Source: an uncultured Gammaproteobacteria bacterium (lineage in GTDB: Bacteria > Pseudomonadota > Gammaproteobacteria > Acidiferrobacterales > CAJVXG01). From it: a DNA stretch of 11,050 nucleotides. A model generated the notes under the pieces. It was not told the origin of the DNA. It worked only from the letters and a program-made list of their open reading frames with translations, and ran no database searches. The stretch is from assembly GCA_913009215.1 (NCBI GenBank), contig CAJVXG010000039.1, forward strand, positions 1-11,050, read 5' to 3'. The translations under genes and the position numbers were made by a program. Numbering within the stretch: the stretch's first letter is position 1; every line of letters starts with the position of its first letter. Shown one piece after another: positions 1 to 6,941 of this stretch.

Positions 1-541
1 AGCGGTTCAGGCTGTTGTCAATTTGTTTCAGGCTCTGTTCGATGCGAAACCGGGGATTGATCTCAACCCCCTGTGATACGGGTTCCGGTACCGGCTGCCC
101 CGTTTTTTTTCCTTGTTGTTCTATCAGCAGCTTGAAATTCCGATCCAGTCCATCCAGAACCTCTGGCGCCAGGGGAGAATTGCTTTGTTGCAATGCTGAC
201 CAGAGTCCCCGGACAGTGCCCAGTAGCTCTCGTGAATCATACACCACCTGTTTCAAGCCGCTGACACTGCCCAGTTCTGCCACCGAGCAGCGCATAGCGG
301 GTAACTGTATTGTGGCGTTGGTTTCGTCGGTTCGTTCTGACCAATGGCAAGCAATAAAATCGCTATCAAAGGGGTCGGGGGGCGAGTCGAAATCGGCATC
401 AGTTCGCGCCTTGTCTTTGGCCTGTTTGGTATTCCCGGTAGGCAACAGGCCGACCGGTCGTTCGGGATCCAATAGATTCTTTTCGATGATCTCGTCCATC
501 ATTCTTGACTTGTCCGCTTTACATACCGTTTCTTCAAACAT
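1..541 (-). CDS. Unrecognised acidic cytoplasmic protein, C-terminus cut by window edge
   Basis: The minus strand is open from an ATG at 541 to the left edge (180 codons, no stop), so this is the N-terminal part of a longer protein. The start is supported by a purine-rich Shine-Dalgarno (AGGAAGG) a few bases upstream of the ATG. The product has no signal peptide or membrane segment and is probably cytoplasmic. Residues 1-25 are charged. Residues about 47-60 form an Asp/Pro-rich stretch (DADFDSPPDPFDSDF). The remainder reads like amphipathic helices, including SGLKQVVYDSRELLGTVRGL and FRIEQSLKQIDNSLNR. I do not recognise a family. The plus-strand reading across the same bases is a less convincing shadow: it is Ser/Arg/Cys-rich and has no ribosome site. 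The gene is divergent from the DUF3301 gene and shares an intergenic region with a CRP-like site. Reality of the gene is fairly certain; function is unknown. Confidence 0.72.
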   Translation of the reverse strand, partial: MFEETVCKADKSRMMDEIIEKNLLDPERPVGLLPTGNTKQAKDKARTDADFDSPPDPFDSDFIACHWSERTDETNATIQLPAMRCSVAELGSVSGLKQVVYDSRELLGTVRGLWSALQQSNSPLAPEVLDGLDRNFKLLIEQQGKKTGQPVPEPVSQGVEINPRFRIEQSLKQIDNSLNR

Positions 542-629
542 GGTGGCCTTCCTGGAACATTTTATTGGAAATAGCGTCATTATTGACAATAGACGTCTGT
601 CGGCGAGACGCCACCGTTGGTAAGCTCTA

Positions 630-647
630 GTGTGAACTGGATCACAC
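630..647. promoter_or_regulatory. CRP/Vfr-type cAMP receptor protein operator
   Basis: The bases GTGTGA-ACTGGA-TCACAC form a perfect 6+6 bp inverted repeat with a 6-bp spacer. They match both half-sites of the CRP consensus TGTGA-N6-TCACA exactly (631-635 and 642-646). The site lies in the 200-bp intergenic region between divergent genes starting at 541 (minus) and 742 (plus), so it could serve either or both. A TTGGCA (650-655) just downstream resembles a -35 box for the plus strand, but no good -10 follows at standard spacing. On the minus strand, AATAAT-like sequence near 579-584 would put the site about 65 bp upstream of a start. The promoter it acts on is therefore unresolved. Confidence 0.7.
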
Positions 648-741
648 AATTGGCATCGATAACCGGATCTCCTGGAAAACAGTGAAAAATGATCCTGATT
701 TATGCAATGATTTGATATTGGATCGATATCGAAAAGATGTA

Positions 742-1056
742 ATGAATTTCTTTGAAATCCTGCTGAGTCTGTTCCTGATATTTGGATTTATCTATTGGGT
801 GGATGCCATGCGCGCCAGGGGTATTGCCCGGCTGAGTGGCAAGGTTGCCTGTGACAAAGCCGGGCTTATTTTTCTCGACGATACGGTTGTCTTACACAAG
901 ATTCGCTTTCGTCGGGATGGGCTGGGGCGACTGGGGATACATCGTAAATATTGTTTTGAGTTTACCAGCGACGGGAGCCAGCGTTATAACGGCGAGATCC
1001 ACATGTTTGCCAAACATGTGGTGAACCTGACCATGGAACCGTACCGTATACCCTGA
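742..1056 (+). CDS. DUF3301 family small membrane-anchored protein
   Basis: From the ATG at 742 this is a 104-residue protein with one N-terminal hydrophobic segment (about residues 3-19) followed by a basic soluble domain. The segment LDDTVVLHKIRFRRDGLGRL and the following R-Y-FEF...G..RY.GEI pattern match my memory of DUF3301, an uncharacterised gammaproteobacterial family of roughly 100 residues with the same layout. The frame extends upstream to an ATG at 682, but those 20 extra residues are hydrophilic, precede the anchor and are not typical of the family, so I prefer 742. The ribosome site there is weak (GAAAAG). The function of the family is not known. The stop lies two bases from the stop of the converging symporter gene, with no terminator between them. 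A CRP-like palindrome about 100 bp upstream may control it. Confidence 0.75.
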   Translation: MNFFEILLSLFLIFGFIYWVDAMRARGIARLSGKVACDKAGLIFLDDTVVLHKIRFRRDGLGRLGIHRKYCFEFTSDGSQRYNGEIHMFAKHVVNLTMEPYRIP

Positions 1057-1058
1057 TA

Positions 1059-2564
1059 CTAGTTTTTCAGGTCGTGGATGGTGGCCGCGGGTTTTTGTGC
1101 CGACATCCGTTGCTTGTGTCGTGATAGCACAATACCTGTCAGGAAAATGGCGAGGGTGCCGATGACGGTGGTCATAAAACCGTGCAGCGGATTGGCCCAG
1201 CTTACCCCCCATTTCTGCGAGAACACCGCCCAGATAATGACCAGTAGCCCTATCACCATACCGATGATAGCTTGGGGCGAGCGTGCACGACGCGAAAGGG
1301 CAGCGAGTAAAAACAGGCCCAGCATGCCACCGGAAAAAATCCCGGCCAGAATCCACCAGGTATCGAGAGCGTTCTTGATAGAGATCATTAGCAGTGCCAT
1401 AGCGGTACCCAGCACCCCCAAAATAATAGTGGCGGTTCGCAGAAAACGCAGACATTGCTTGTCGTTGGCCGCAGGTTTTATAAATCGCTTATAGACATCG
1501 CTCATCAGGATGGTGGCTGAGGAATTCATGGAGGTATCAATCGAACTCATGGCCGCGGCAAACAGTGCGGCGATTAACAGGCCGGTAATACCATGGGGTA
1601 AATTGGTGACAATAAAGTAAGGGAAAATCCGGTCTGCCACGGCGGCCGATTTTAATGTACCGGGTAATAACCCGGGTTGCGCCGCATAGAAGGAAAAAAG
1701 CGCACTACCAATAAACAGAAACATCAGGCTGACCGGTATATAGATGAGTGCCCCGATCCAGACTGATTGCTGTGCCGCCCTGGTTGATTTTGCCGTATGG
1801 TAACGCTGCACATAGGACTGATCGATACCAAAGTTTTGCAGGTTAATGACTACCCCATAAATAAAGATTACCCAAAAGGTTGGTGCCGTAAGATCGGCAG
1901 CAAAAGAACCCAAAGAAAATTTTTGGGCATTCTGGGCGATGCTGAATAGCTGACCGGGCCCTTCCGGCATGTTGAAAACCAGCAATAACACGCATGCCAG
2001 TGCTCCAAGTGTCAGAATGACGCTTTGCATGGCGTCGGTCCAGATCACCGCCTCAATACCACCAATCACGGTGTACAGGGTAACGAGCATTCCCGTGACT
2101 ATTATTATGGTAATGATATCCCAGCCCGTGAGTCTCTCCAGCGCCAGTGCCACCAGGAACATAATGGTGCCCATGCGCGCCAGTTGCGTCAGCAGATAGA
2201 ACGTCGCGGCATACAAGCGTGCCCAGACACCGAATCGTCGTTCCAGGTAGGCATAGGCCGATATATCTTCAGAGCTTCTGTACAGGGGAACGAACCATCG
2301 GCTGGCGACATAGGCGGCGATGGGTAGCGACAGGGAGAAGGCGAAGGCCGACCAGTTGCTGGCATAGGCCTTGCCCGGCAGCGCCAGAAAGGAGATGGAC
2401 GACAAGTAGGTACCAAAGATGGAGAGTCCCACTACCCAGCCGGGGAGGCGATGGTGGGCCGAGGTAAAGCCCTCGGCCGATTTGGCACGCCGATAAAATA
2501 CGGCACCAAAGGCGACAACAGCCAGTACATAAATAATTAGTACAGCGTGATCGATGATATTCAT
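1059..2564 (-). CDS. Sodium:solute symporter, SSS family (SiaT/NanT-like branch)
   Basis: This 501-residue polytopic inner-membrane protein has about 13 hydrophobic segments, the usual size and topology for the SSS family (LeuT fold), which uses the sodium gradient to import sugars, organic acids, vitamins or sialic acid. Family landmarks are visible: LPGWVVGLSIFGTYLSSISF (residues 40-59, first core helix), GGIEAVIWTDAMQS (168-181) with Asp177, QSYVQRYHTAKS (249-260), and the sodium-site helix FAAAMSSIDTSMNSS (335-349) with Ser340/Ser341. The overall pattern resembles the sialic acid transporter SiaT of Proteus, but substrate cannot be read from sequence, and no sialic acid catabolic genes are nearby. 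The C-terminal tail after residue 480 is short and charged. It is transcribed alone. Its start is 26 bp from a Fur-like box, and ATTGTA (2589-2594; TACAAT on its strand) overlaps that box as a possible -10. Confidence 0.93.
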   Translation of the reverse strand: MNIIDHAVLIIYVLAVVAFGAVFYRRAKSAEGFTSAHHRLPGWVVGLSIFGTYLSSISFLALPGKAYASNWSAFAFSLSLPIAAYVASRWFVPLYRSSEDISAYAYLERRFGVWARLYAATFYLLTQLARMGTIMFLVALALERLTGWDIITIIIVTGMLVTLYTVIGGIEAVIWTDAMQSVILTLGALACVLLLVFNMPEGPGQLFSIAQNAQKFSLGSFAADLTAPTFWVIFIYGVVINLQNFGIDQSYVQRYHTAKSTRAAQQSVWIGALIYIPVSLMFLFIGSALFSFYAAQPGLLPGTLKSAAVADRIFPYFIVTNLPHGITGLLIAALFAAAMSSIDTSMNSSATILMSDVYKRFIKPAANDKQCLRFLRTATIILGVLGTAMALLMISIKNALDTWWILAGIFSGGMLGLFLLAALSRRARSPQAIIGMVIGLLVIIWAVFSQKWGVSWANPLHGFMTTVIGTLAIFLTGIVLSRHKQRMSAQKPAATIHDLKN

Positions 2565-2590
2565 ATATCAGGCCAAAGCCGGTTTCTTAT

Positions 2591-2609
2591 TGTAATGATT
2601 TTCATTGTC
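2591..2609. promoter_or_regulatory. Candidate Fur box between divergent genes
   Basis: The 19 bases here match the classical Fur consensus (GATAATGATAATCATTATC) at 14 of 19 positions when aligned by eye, and keep the central inverted repeat AATGA-N3-TCATT. The site overlaps a possible -10 (ATTGTA, 2589-2594, read on the minus strand) of the symporter gene. It lies upstream of a possible plus-strand -10 (TATAGT, 2634-2639) for the exported protein at 2691. Iron repression of one or both genes is an inference. The flanking DNA is AT-rich, which raises the chance of a random match. Confidence 0.45.
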
Positions 2610-2690
2610 CGATGATTATTACCAACGATCAACTATAGTTTGGATGTTAATTTATAAAATATCTGCGAATTTATCAAAAGGGACACAAAT

Positions 2691-3542
2691 ATGAAAAAAA
2701 CTACGTTGGTTCTATTTTGCATGGCCTACTTTATCAGTCTGGATGTTCTGGCCTTTAGCACATTCAAGAAAAAGCATCTCGTGGGCATTAAATCGGTTGC
2801 CATTGTCAGCGTCTATACTAATGTGCCTTATCTGGAGCTGGCAAAGCAAGCGCCCAGAACCAGGATAATAAGAAATGATGCCTTCCCGGATGCGGGTCGA
2901 TCCCATTGGGATATGCCTCAACGTAGCACCAATAATCAAGTCCAGACTATTAAAAAGCCGGTAAGGCTGGACGAAGAACATCTGCCCGAACTGCATCAAT
3001 ATATTCTTCAGTCCTTTACTAAAGTATTCAGGGATGCAGGCTGGACGGTGCTCGATCATTCACAGTTGATGGCATCAACGGGATACAAGAAGTTTATGGC
3101 CGGCGTTTACGATCGATCACAGCGCACCTGGTGGGGCAGGAATCATGATTGGCTGCCGATGCAGGGGATGACGGTGTACCAAATAAACAAGCTATATCGG
3201 GAGGACCGTCGTGCCGGTGCATTTAGTAAGGAGCTGGGCGTGGATGCCGTGGCGTCTATTGAGTGTGGACTTAAATTTCGTCCTTATAATGCCTTTGGCG
3301 GCCTGGGTTCTGCTGTCGCCAGGACACGCTGTCGTGTGTACATGGTTACAGATAAGGGGAAATATGCCATTTATGGAATCAATGTGAATCGTTGGCACGC
3401 TTCCAATTCCAAAGAACGTGTAAAAATGTACGATGGTGAGATTAATGTGGGTCCCGAGAAAAGCAAGAGAATGATGAAGCAGGCACTGGATCGGAACTTC
3501 CGGTACTACGCAAAAAAAATCAGCAAGACGGTTAAAAAATAA
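2691..3542 (+). CDS. Exported protein of unknown function
   Basis: This 283-residue protein begins with a clear signal peptide (KK, a hydrophobic core, cleavage likely after the Ala near residue 21), so it is probably periplasmic or outer-membrane associated. There is no lipobox cysteine. The start is firm: AAAGGGA (2677-2683) lies 7 bases upstream of the ATG. The mature protein opens with a strand-like stretch (IKSVAIVSVYTNVPYLEL, about residues 33-50). It continues with a basic, aromatic-rich linker, a helix (LPELHQYILQSFTKVFRDAG) and a DAVASIECGLKFRP segment. An N-terminal 'VAIVSV' strand followed by a helix and 'GWTVLDHSQL' is reminiscent of the alpha/beta domain in CsgG/TolB-like periplasmic proteins, but I cannot assign a family. 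The gene stands alone, divergent from the symporter across a Fur-like box, and converges on the M48 operon. Confidence 0.85.
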   Translation: MKKTTLVLFCMAYFISLDVLAFSTFKKKHLVGIKSVAIVSVYTNVPYLELAKQAPRTRIIRNDAFPDAGRSHWDMPQRSTNNQVQTIKKPVRLDEEHLPELHQYILQSFTKVFRDAGWTVLDHSQLMASTGYKKFMAGVYDRSQRTWWGRNHDWLPMQGMTVYQINKLYREDRRAGAFSKELGVDAVASIECGLKFRPYNAFGGLGSAVARTRCRVYMVTDKGKYAIYGINVNRWHASNSKERVKMYDGEINVGPEKSKRMMKQALDRNFRYYAKKISKTVKK

Positions 3543-3617
3543 TGATCGGTTGTCTTTATTCCATACGGCGATAACCATGAATGTCGTTGATTTAAATCCT
3601 GAGACAGGAGGAAGGTC

Positions 3618-4490
3618 TTACCAGATATCGTCGTCAAAGACCGATTTTTTACGCTTGGTCGGAACATAACGGGCAATATGCGCTTTCATGATTTTCTGAA
3701 ATCGCTCCTTGCCGCGTGGTTGTTTGGCGTAGGCATCGAGTTGTGTGCCTACGGCTTCCATTAGTTTCTGTAGCCGTTTGTCCGGGTCCGGGTGGGTATT
3801 AAACATGAGCGTCAGTTTGGTATCCTTGGGATTAATAGCCGACAGGCGTTGCAGTACGGTAGCCATGCCAAAGGGTTCGTAGCCGGCGCGGGCAGCCAGC
3901 ACCACACCCATGCGGTCGGCAGCGTATTCGTCTTTTTTGTCCAGCCCCCGACTAAAGGCCTCGGTACTGGAGTTGACAAGGTACTTGTAGTTGCCACTGC
4001 CTTTTTCTTCAGCCATTTTGTTTAATCTTTTACGACCGATATCGGCCAATGACTGTTTCCGGATGGTTCGCAGGACATGCTTGCGTACCGCGTGGCTGAT
4101 CTCATGGGCCAAAATACCGGCCAGTTCGGATTCATCGCGCAGCATCATGAGCAGACCCCGAGTGATCAGGATATAACCGCCAGGGGTAGCGAAGGCATTA
4201 ATGGTGTCGGTATCAATGACACCGAAGTGCCACGGCAGATTCGGTCGTTCGGTTTGCAGGGCAACCCATTTGCCGACACGATTGACGTATTGCTGTAACT
4301 CGGGGTCGTTCACCAGGGGGGTAGCACCAAGGATCTTGGCGGCGATGCCTTGTCCCATCTGTATTTCGACCTTTTTGGAAATCGGTTTAAAGCGTTTCAA
4401 TTTTTCCAGACCAAACAACGCATAACTGTTTGCAGGGACAAGCAGCATGATGAGCAATAGACCGGTATATCGAATCAGGGCACCAGGCAT
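3618..4490 (-). CDS. Exported M48 family zinc metallopeptidase
   Basis: This 290-residue protein has an N-terminal hydrophobic export signal (about residues 7-23, no lipobox) and one M48 peptidase domain. The zinc site is complete: HEISH at 129-133 (ligands His129 and His133, catalytic Glu130), the third ligand Glu188 in DEYAAD, and the late NTHPDPDKR motif (His233, Arg239) expected of the family. The INAFATPGGYILITRGLL stretch (97-114) is also typical. It resembles LoiP or the catalytic part of BepA, periplasmic proteases that remove misassembled outer-membrane proteins, but there is no TPR region; after about residue 255 only a short basic tail remains. The ATG shares one base with the stop of the upstream SH3 gene (TAATG), so translation is probably coupled. 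It is the last gene of the cyclase operon. Cleavage of a periplasmic or envelope substrate is inferred. Confidence 0.93.
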   Translation of the reverse strand: MPGALIRYTGLLLIMLLVPANSYALFGLEKLKRFKPISKKVEIQMGQGIAAKILGATPLVNDPELQQYVNRVGKWVALQTERPNLPWHFGVIDTDTINAFATPGGYILITRGLLMMLRDESELAGILAHEISHAVRKHVLRTIRKQSLADIGRKRLNKMAEEKGSGNYKYLVNSSTEAFSRGLDKKDEYAADRMGVVLAARAGYEPFGMATVLQRLSAINPKDTKLTLMFNTHPDPDKRLQKLMEAVGTQLDAYAKQPRGKERFQKIMKAHIARYVPTKRKKSVFDDDIW

Positions 4491-5020
4491 TATTCTCTCT
4501 TACGATCCTTTTTCAGATACGGCACTTTGGTGGCAATGAGCTGATTCTTTTCGGCAAAGCTGAGGGCGTCGGTGGCCACTACCATGAATTCGTCCATGGC
4601 TTTTACGGCCGTATGATCGGCCTTGGCGTCCCGAATCTGGGCCGCCTCAAGACCGCGAATCCCGGTTGCCGCCGTGATTCCCTTATTGGCCTGTTTCCCG
4701 GAGAAACTGCCAAACAAACGTCCCAGACCAAAATAACCGGAATTATTTTTACGACGACCGTCACCAATACGCACCTGGTGCAAACGTAACCAGCCTGTTT
4801 TGCTGTCCTCGGTTTTGACGTGCACCCAGGAACCAAGACGATTGATAATGTCCAGTTTCTGTTTCTTGTTGATATTGGTGACCACTTTTGAGTCGATGGA
4901 GGGTTGTTCACGCATATCGATCTTGAGGCGGGCGCTACCCGCTTCGCCGAACCCTGTCAGGGGTGTGGCGAGGAGCCATGCTCCGAGTATCCATATCAGA
5001 ATCTGTTTTCTGTTGTCCAT
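4490..5020 (-). CDS. Exported bacterial SH3-domain protein
   Basis: This 176-residue protein has a signal peptide or N-terminal anchor (hydrophobic residues 7-22) followed by a bacterial SH3-like domain at about 29-85. The core shows the usual order: LKIDMREQPSIDSKVV, then KKQKLDIINRLGSWVHVKTE, then the TGWLRLHQV strand. After a Gly/Ser-rich linker (95-118) comes a helical segment, ATGIRGLEAAQIRDA and onward, ending in VPYLKK. I believe this tail recurs in SH3 proteins encoded next to M48 peptidases, but cannot confirm it here. Bacterial SH3 domains often bind peptidoglycan or protein partners, so a periplasmic adaptor role is plausible. The gene starts 25 bp inside the end of the cyclase gene and its stop shares one base with the M48 start. 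No strong ribosome site precedes its ATG, consistent with translational coupling. Confidence 0.88.
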   Translation of the reverse strand: MDNRKQILIWILGAWLLATPLTGFGEAGSARLKIDMREQPSIDSKVVTNINKKQKLDIINRLGSWVHVKTEDSKTGWLRLHQVRIGDGRRKNNSGYFGLGRLFGSFSGKQANKGITAATGIRGLEAAQIRDAKADHTAVKAMDEFMVVATDALSFAEKNQLIATKVPYLKKDRKRE

Positions 5021-6849
5021 ATCGGTTCGTAGAGCCTGATTTTTTTTGCCTTGCCTTTCAGGGCAAACTCGCCCCGATCCTTGAATTTCAATCGATTCTT
5101 GCAGGCCTCATAAACGGCTTGTGACACCAATACCCGGCAGACATCGCGGGTTGCTCCTTCAATACGACTGGCAATATTGACCGTATCGCCAATGACAGTA
5201 TAGTCCTGTCTGTAAGCGGCGGCACCTATAAATCCGACAATGGCGGCACCGCTGTGGATGCCAATACCTATATCGAAATTATCTACCGTATCTCCCAATG
5301 TTTTCCTGAAATTCAACAGGTTTTGCTCCATGTCCCGGGCGGCGCAAAGAGCCCGGTAAACATGATCCGACTGCGGTGTTGGCGCCCCCCAGAAGGCCAT
5401 AATGGCGTCACCCATGTATTTATCCAGGGTGCCCTGGTGCCGGAAAATGGTTTCGACTTGCAGGGAAAAATAGTCATTGAGCAGCTGCACAATCTCCTGT
5501 GCCGATTTCTGTTCTGATAGCGATGTAAATCCCCGGATGTCCGAGAACAATACGGTAATATCCTGTTTCTGGCCCTGCTCGTTGATCGCCGGTGCTGTTT
5601 CATTTGCCAATTGTTGCACTACCCTGGGGTCGAGAAAGCGCCCGAACTGGCTGGTGACATGTTGGCGCCGTGATTTCTCAAGAATAAAACCTCTGGCGGT
5701 TCCAAGAAAATAAAACAGCCACGTGACAATGAGTACGCTGACTACCGGGAGGTGAGTAAAATATTGTAAAACAACCCAGCGCGACAGCAGCACAATCAGG
5801 GTTGTTGTTAGCAACAACAGGACCCCCAGCTTGATTGGACCCCACAGGCGCTGAAATGCGATCAGAATCGATAGCAGTAGTGCCGCCAACAGGGCCGGTA
5901 CGGAATATCCCGGCAGACTGGAGATGGCGTCATTGTTTTTCAGGTTGTCGATGGTGGTAGCCAGTACCTCGACACCGGGAAATTCCGCATTCATTGGTGA
6001 GGTGTGAACGTCGCCAAGGCCGGTGGCAGTGCTGCCTACGATGATAATCTTGTTCTGGAATTCATCGCGAGGCCGTTTATTTCTGCCGATATCGTGGTAG
6101 ATGTCATAGTAAGAGTAATAGGTATAAGAGAAACGTGGTCCGTGCCAGAGTAAACGCAGTTTTTGTACCGTGGGTAGTTTGTAGCCAAGATCGCCCGCAA
6201 CCTTTAATGGCAGGGATGGAATACGCCAGCCTTCCATATCCATATACAGAGGAGAGCGTCGAATAATACCATCGCTGTCGGGTTCGGCATTGATCAAGCC
6301 CATGCGCCCGGTTTTGCGTATGACCGGCAAGGGTAGCAGCAGGGGAGCGGATGCCATGTCGTTGGCGTCATCCCTGATTTTTTCTATGTTTTCCAGATTT
6401 TTTAACAAAAAACCCCGTTTCTTTTCTTTGTTGTCGGGTTCAAGATGTAACATGGCCAAATAGACGTTTGGAGATTTTTTTACCGTATTAACAAAGTACC
6501 AGTCATCGTCCGGCTTGTCCTTGTGTGGTTCCACAATTAACAAATCAAAGATGATGGCCTTTGGTTTTTGCTTTAAAAGACTTTTAATTAATCTGGCATG
6601 GGTTGCCCGCGACCAGGGAAAACGCCCGTAAGCCGGCGCCATTTTTTCCAGGGAATACTCGTTGATATCGATAATAACGATATCGGGGTCCGGCGGCTCG
6701 ACCTGGGCCAGACCACGCAAGTGCCAATCCAGCACCTTATGCTCCAGGTGCTGCATGACGCCCCAGTTAAAAAAGGCCCATACACCCAGTAGCCACAATA
6801 ATATGGCTGCCGGATATAGGAAATATTGATGCAGGATTTTTTGTTTCAT
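4996..6849 (-). CDS. CHASE2-domain membrane adenylate cyclase (class III)
   Basis: This 617-residue receptor-type cyclase converts ATP to cAMP in the cytoplasm. Domains in order: a membrane segment (about 11-31), an extracytoplasmic CHASE2 sensor (about 35-305), three closely spaced membrane helices (about 315-385), a short linker, and a class III cyclase domain (about 425-612). The catalytic set is complete: metal-binding Asp437 (LFSDIRGFT) and Asp481, adenine-selecting Lys477 (DKYMGDAIMAFWG) with Asp549 (QDYTVIGDTVNIASRIEG), and transition-state Asn558 and Arg562. The Lys/Asp pair points to ATP rather than GTP. CHASE2 domains are extracellular sensors whose ligands are mostly unknown. It is the first gene of a minus-strand operon and overlaps the SH3 gene by 25 bp. 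Its start at 6849 has no good Shine-Dalgarno, and an AT-rich inverted repeat sits directly upstream. Confidence 0.95.
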   Translation of the reverse strand: MKQKILHQYFLYPAAILLWLLGVWAFFNWGVMQHLEHKVLDWHLRGLAQVEPPDPDIVIIDINEYSLEKMAPAYGRFPWSRATHARLIKSLLKQKPKAIIFDLLIVEPHKDKPDDDWYFVNTVKKSPNVYLAMLHLEPDNKEKKRGFLLKNLENIEKIRDDANDMASAPLLLPLPVIRKTGRMGLINAEPDSDGIIRRSPLYMDMEGWRIPSLPLKVAGDLGYKLPTVQKLRLLWHGPRFSYTYYSYYDIYHDIGRNKRPRDEFQNKIIIVGSTATGLGDVHTSPMNAEFPGVEVLATTIDNLKNNDAISSLPGYSVPALLAALLLSILIAFQRLWGPIKLGVLLLLTTTLIVLLSRWVVLQYFTHLPVVSVLIVTWLFYFLGTARGFILEKSRRQHVTSQFGRFLDPRVVQQLANETAPAINEQGQKQDITVLFSDIRGFTSLSEQKSAQEIVQLLNDYFSLQVETIFRHQGTLDKYMGDAIMAFWGAPTPQSDHVYRALCAARDMEQNLLNFRKTLGDTVDNFDIGIGIHSGAAIVGFIGAAAYRQDYTVIGDTVNIASRIEGATRDVCRVLVSQAVYEACKNRLKFKDRGEFALKGKAKKIRLYEPIWTTENRF

Positions 6850-6855
6850 TGCCCG

Positions 6856-6874
6856 ATATTATATTTAATAATAT
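6856..6874. repeat. AT-only perfect inverted repeat upstream of cyclase gene
   Basis: ATATTAT (6856-6862) and ATAATAT (6868-6874) are perfect inverted repeats around a 5-base centre, in the 92-bp divergent intergenic region between the cyclase (start 6849) and the FKBP gene (start 6942). On the minus strand the repeat contains TATAAT (6863 down to 6858), a perfect -10 hexamer. It lies so close to the cyclase ATG that the transcript would have almost no leader. It may be a promoter, an operator, or chance in AT-rich DNA. For the FKBP gene a TATAAC (6893-6898) is a possible -10 without a clear -35. Confidence 0.4.
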
Positions 6875-6941
6875 AGAACTGTCGTTATTTTCTATAACCT
6901 TAGTAAAATCCAGCCAGGAATACACTTTATTTGGGAAATGA

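Noticed and set aside
591..610. AGACGTCT palindrome and adjacent CGTCT/AGACG repeat
   Set aside because: Short and without a known operator match; not distinguishable from chance.
15..623. Plus-strand 202-codon reading frame
   Set aside because: It is Ser/Arg/Cys-rich with no ribosome site and lies antisense to the better-supported minus-strand gene at 1-541.
682..741. Upstream start for the DUF3301 gene
   Set aside because: It adds a hydrophilic 20-residue stretch before the membrane anchor and lacks a better ribosome site.
1115..1134. TTGTG...CACAA inverted repeat inside the symporter gene
   Set aside because: Wrong spacing for CRP and located within coding sequence near the 3' end.
892..1455. 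Minus-strand 187-codon frame across the symporter 3' end
   Set aside because: It is an out-of-frame shadow of the symporter and runs antisense into the DUF3301 gene; composition is unlike a real protein.
3548..3576. Imperfect hairpin GGTTGTC/GATAACC between converging genes
   Set aside because: The loop is 15 bases, one pair is a wobble and no T tract follows, so it is not a credible terminator.
6526..6540. TTGTG-N6-CACAA inverted repeat
   Set aside because: It resembles a CRP site loosely but lacks the TGTGA/TCACA half-sites and lies inside the cyclase coding region.
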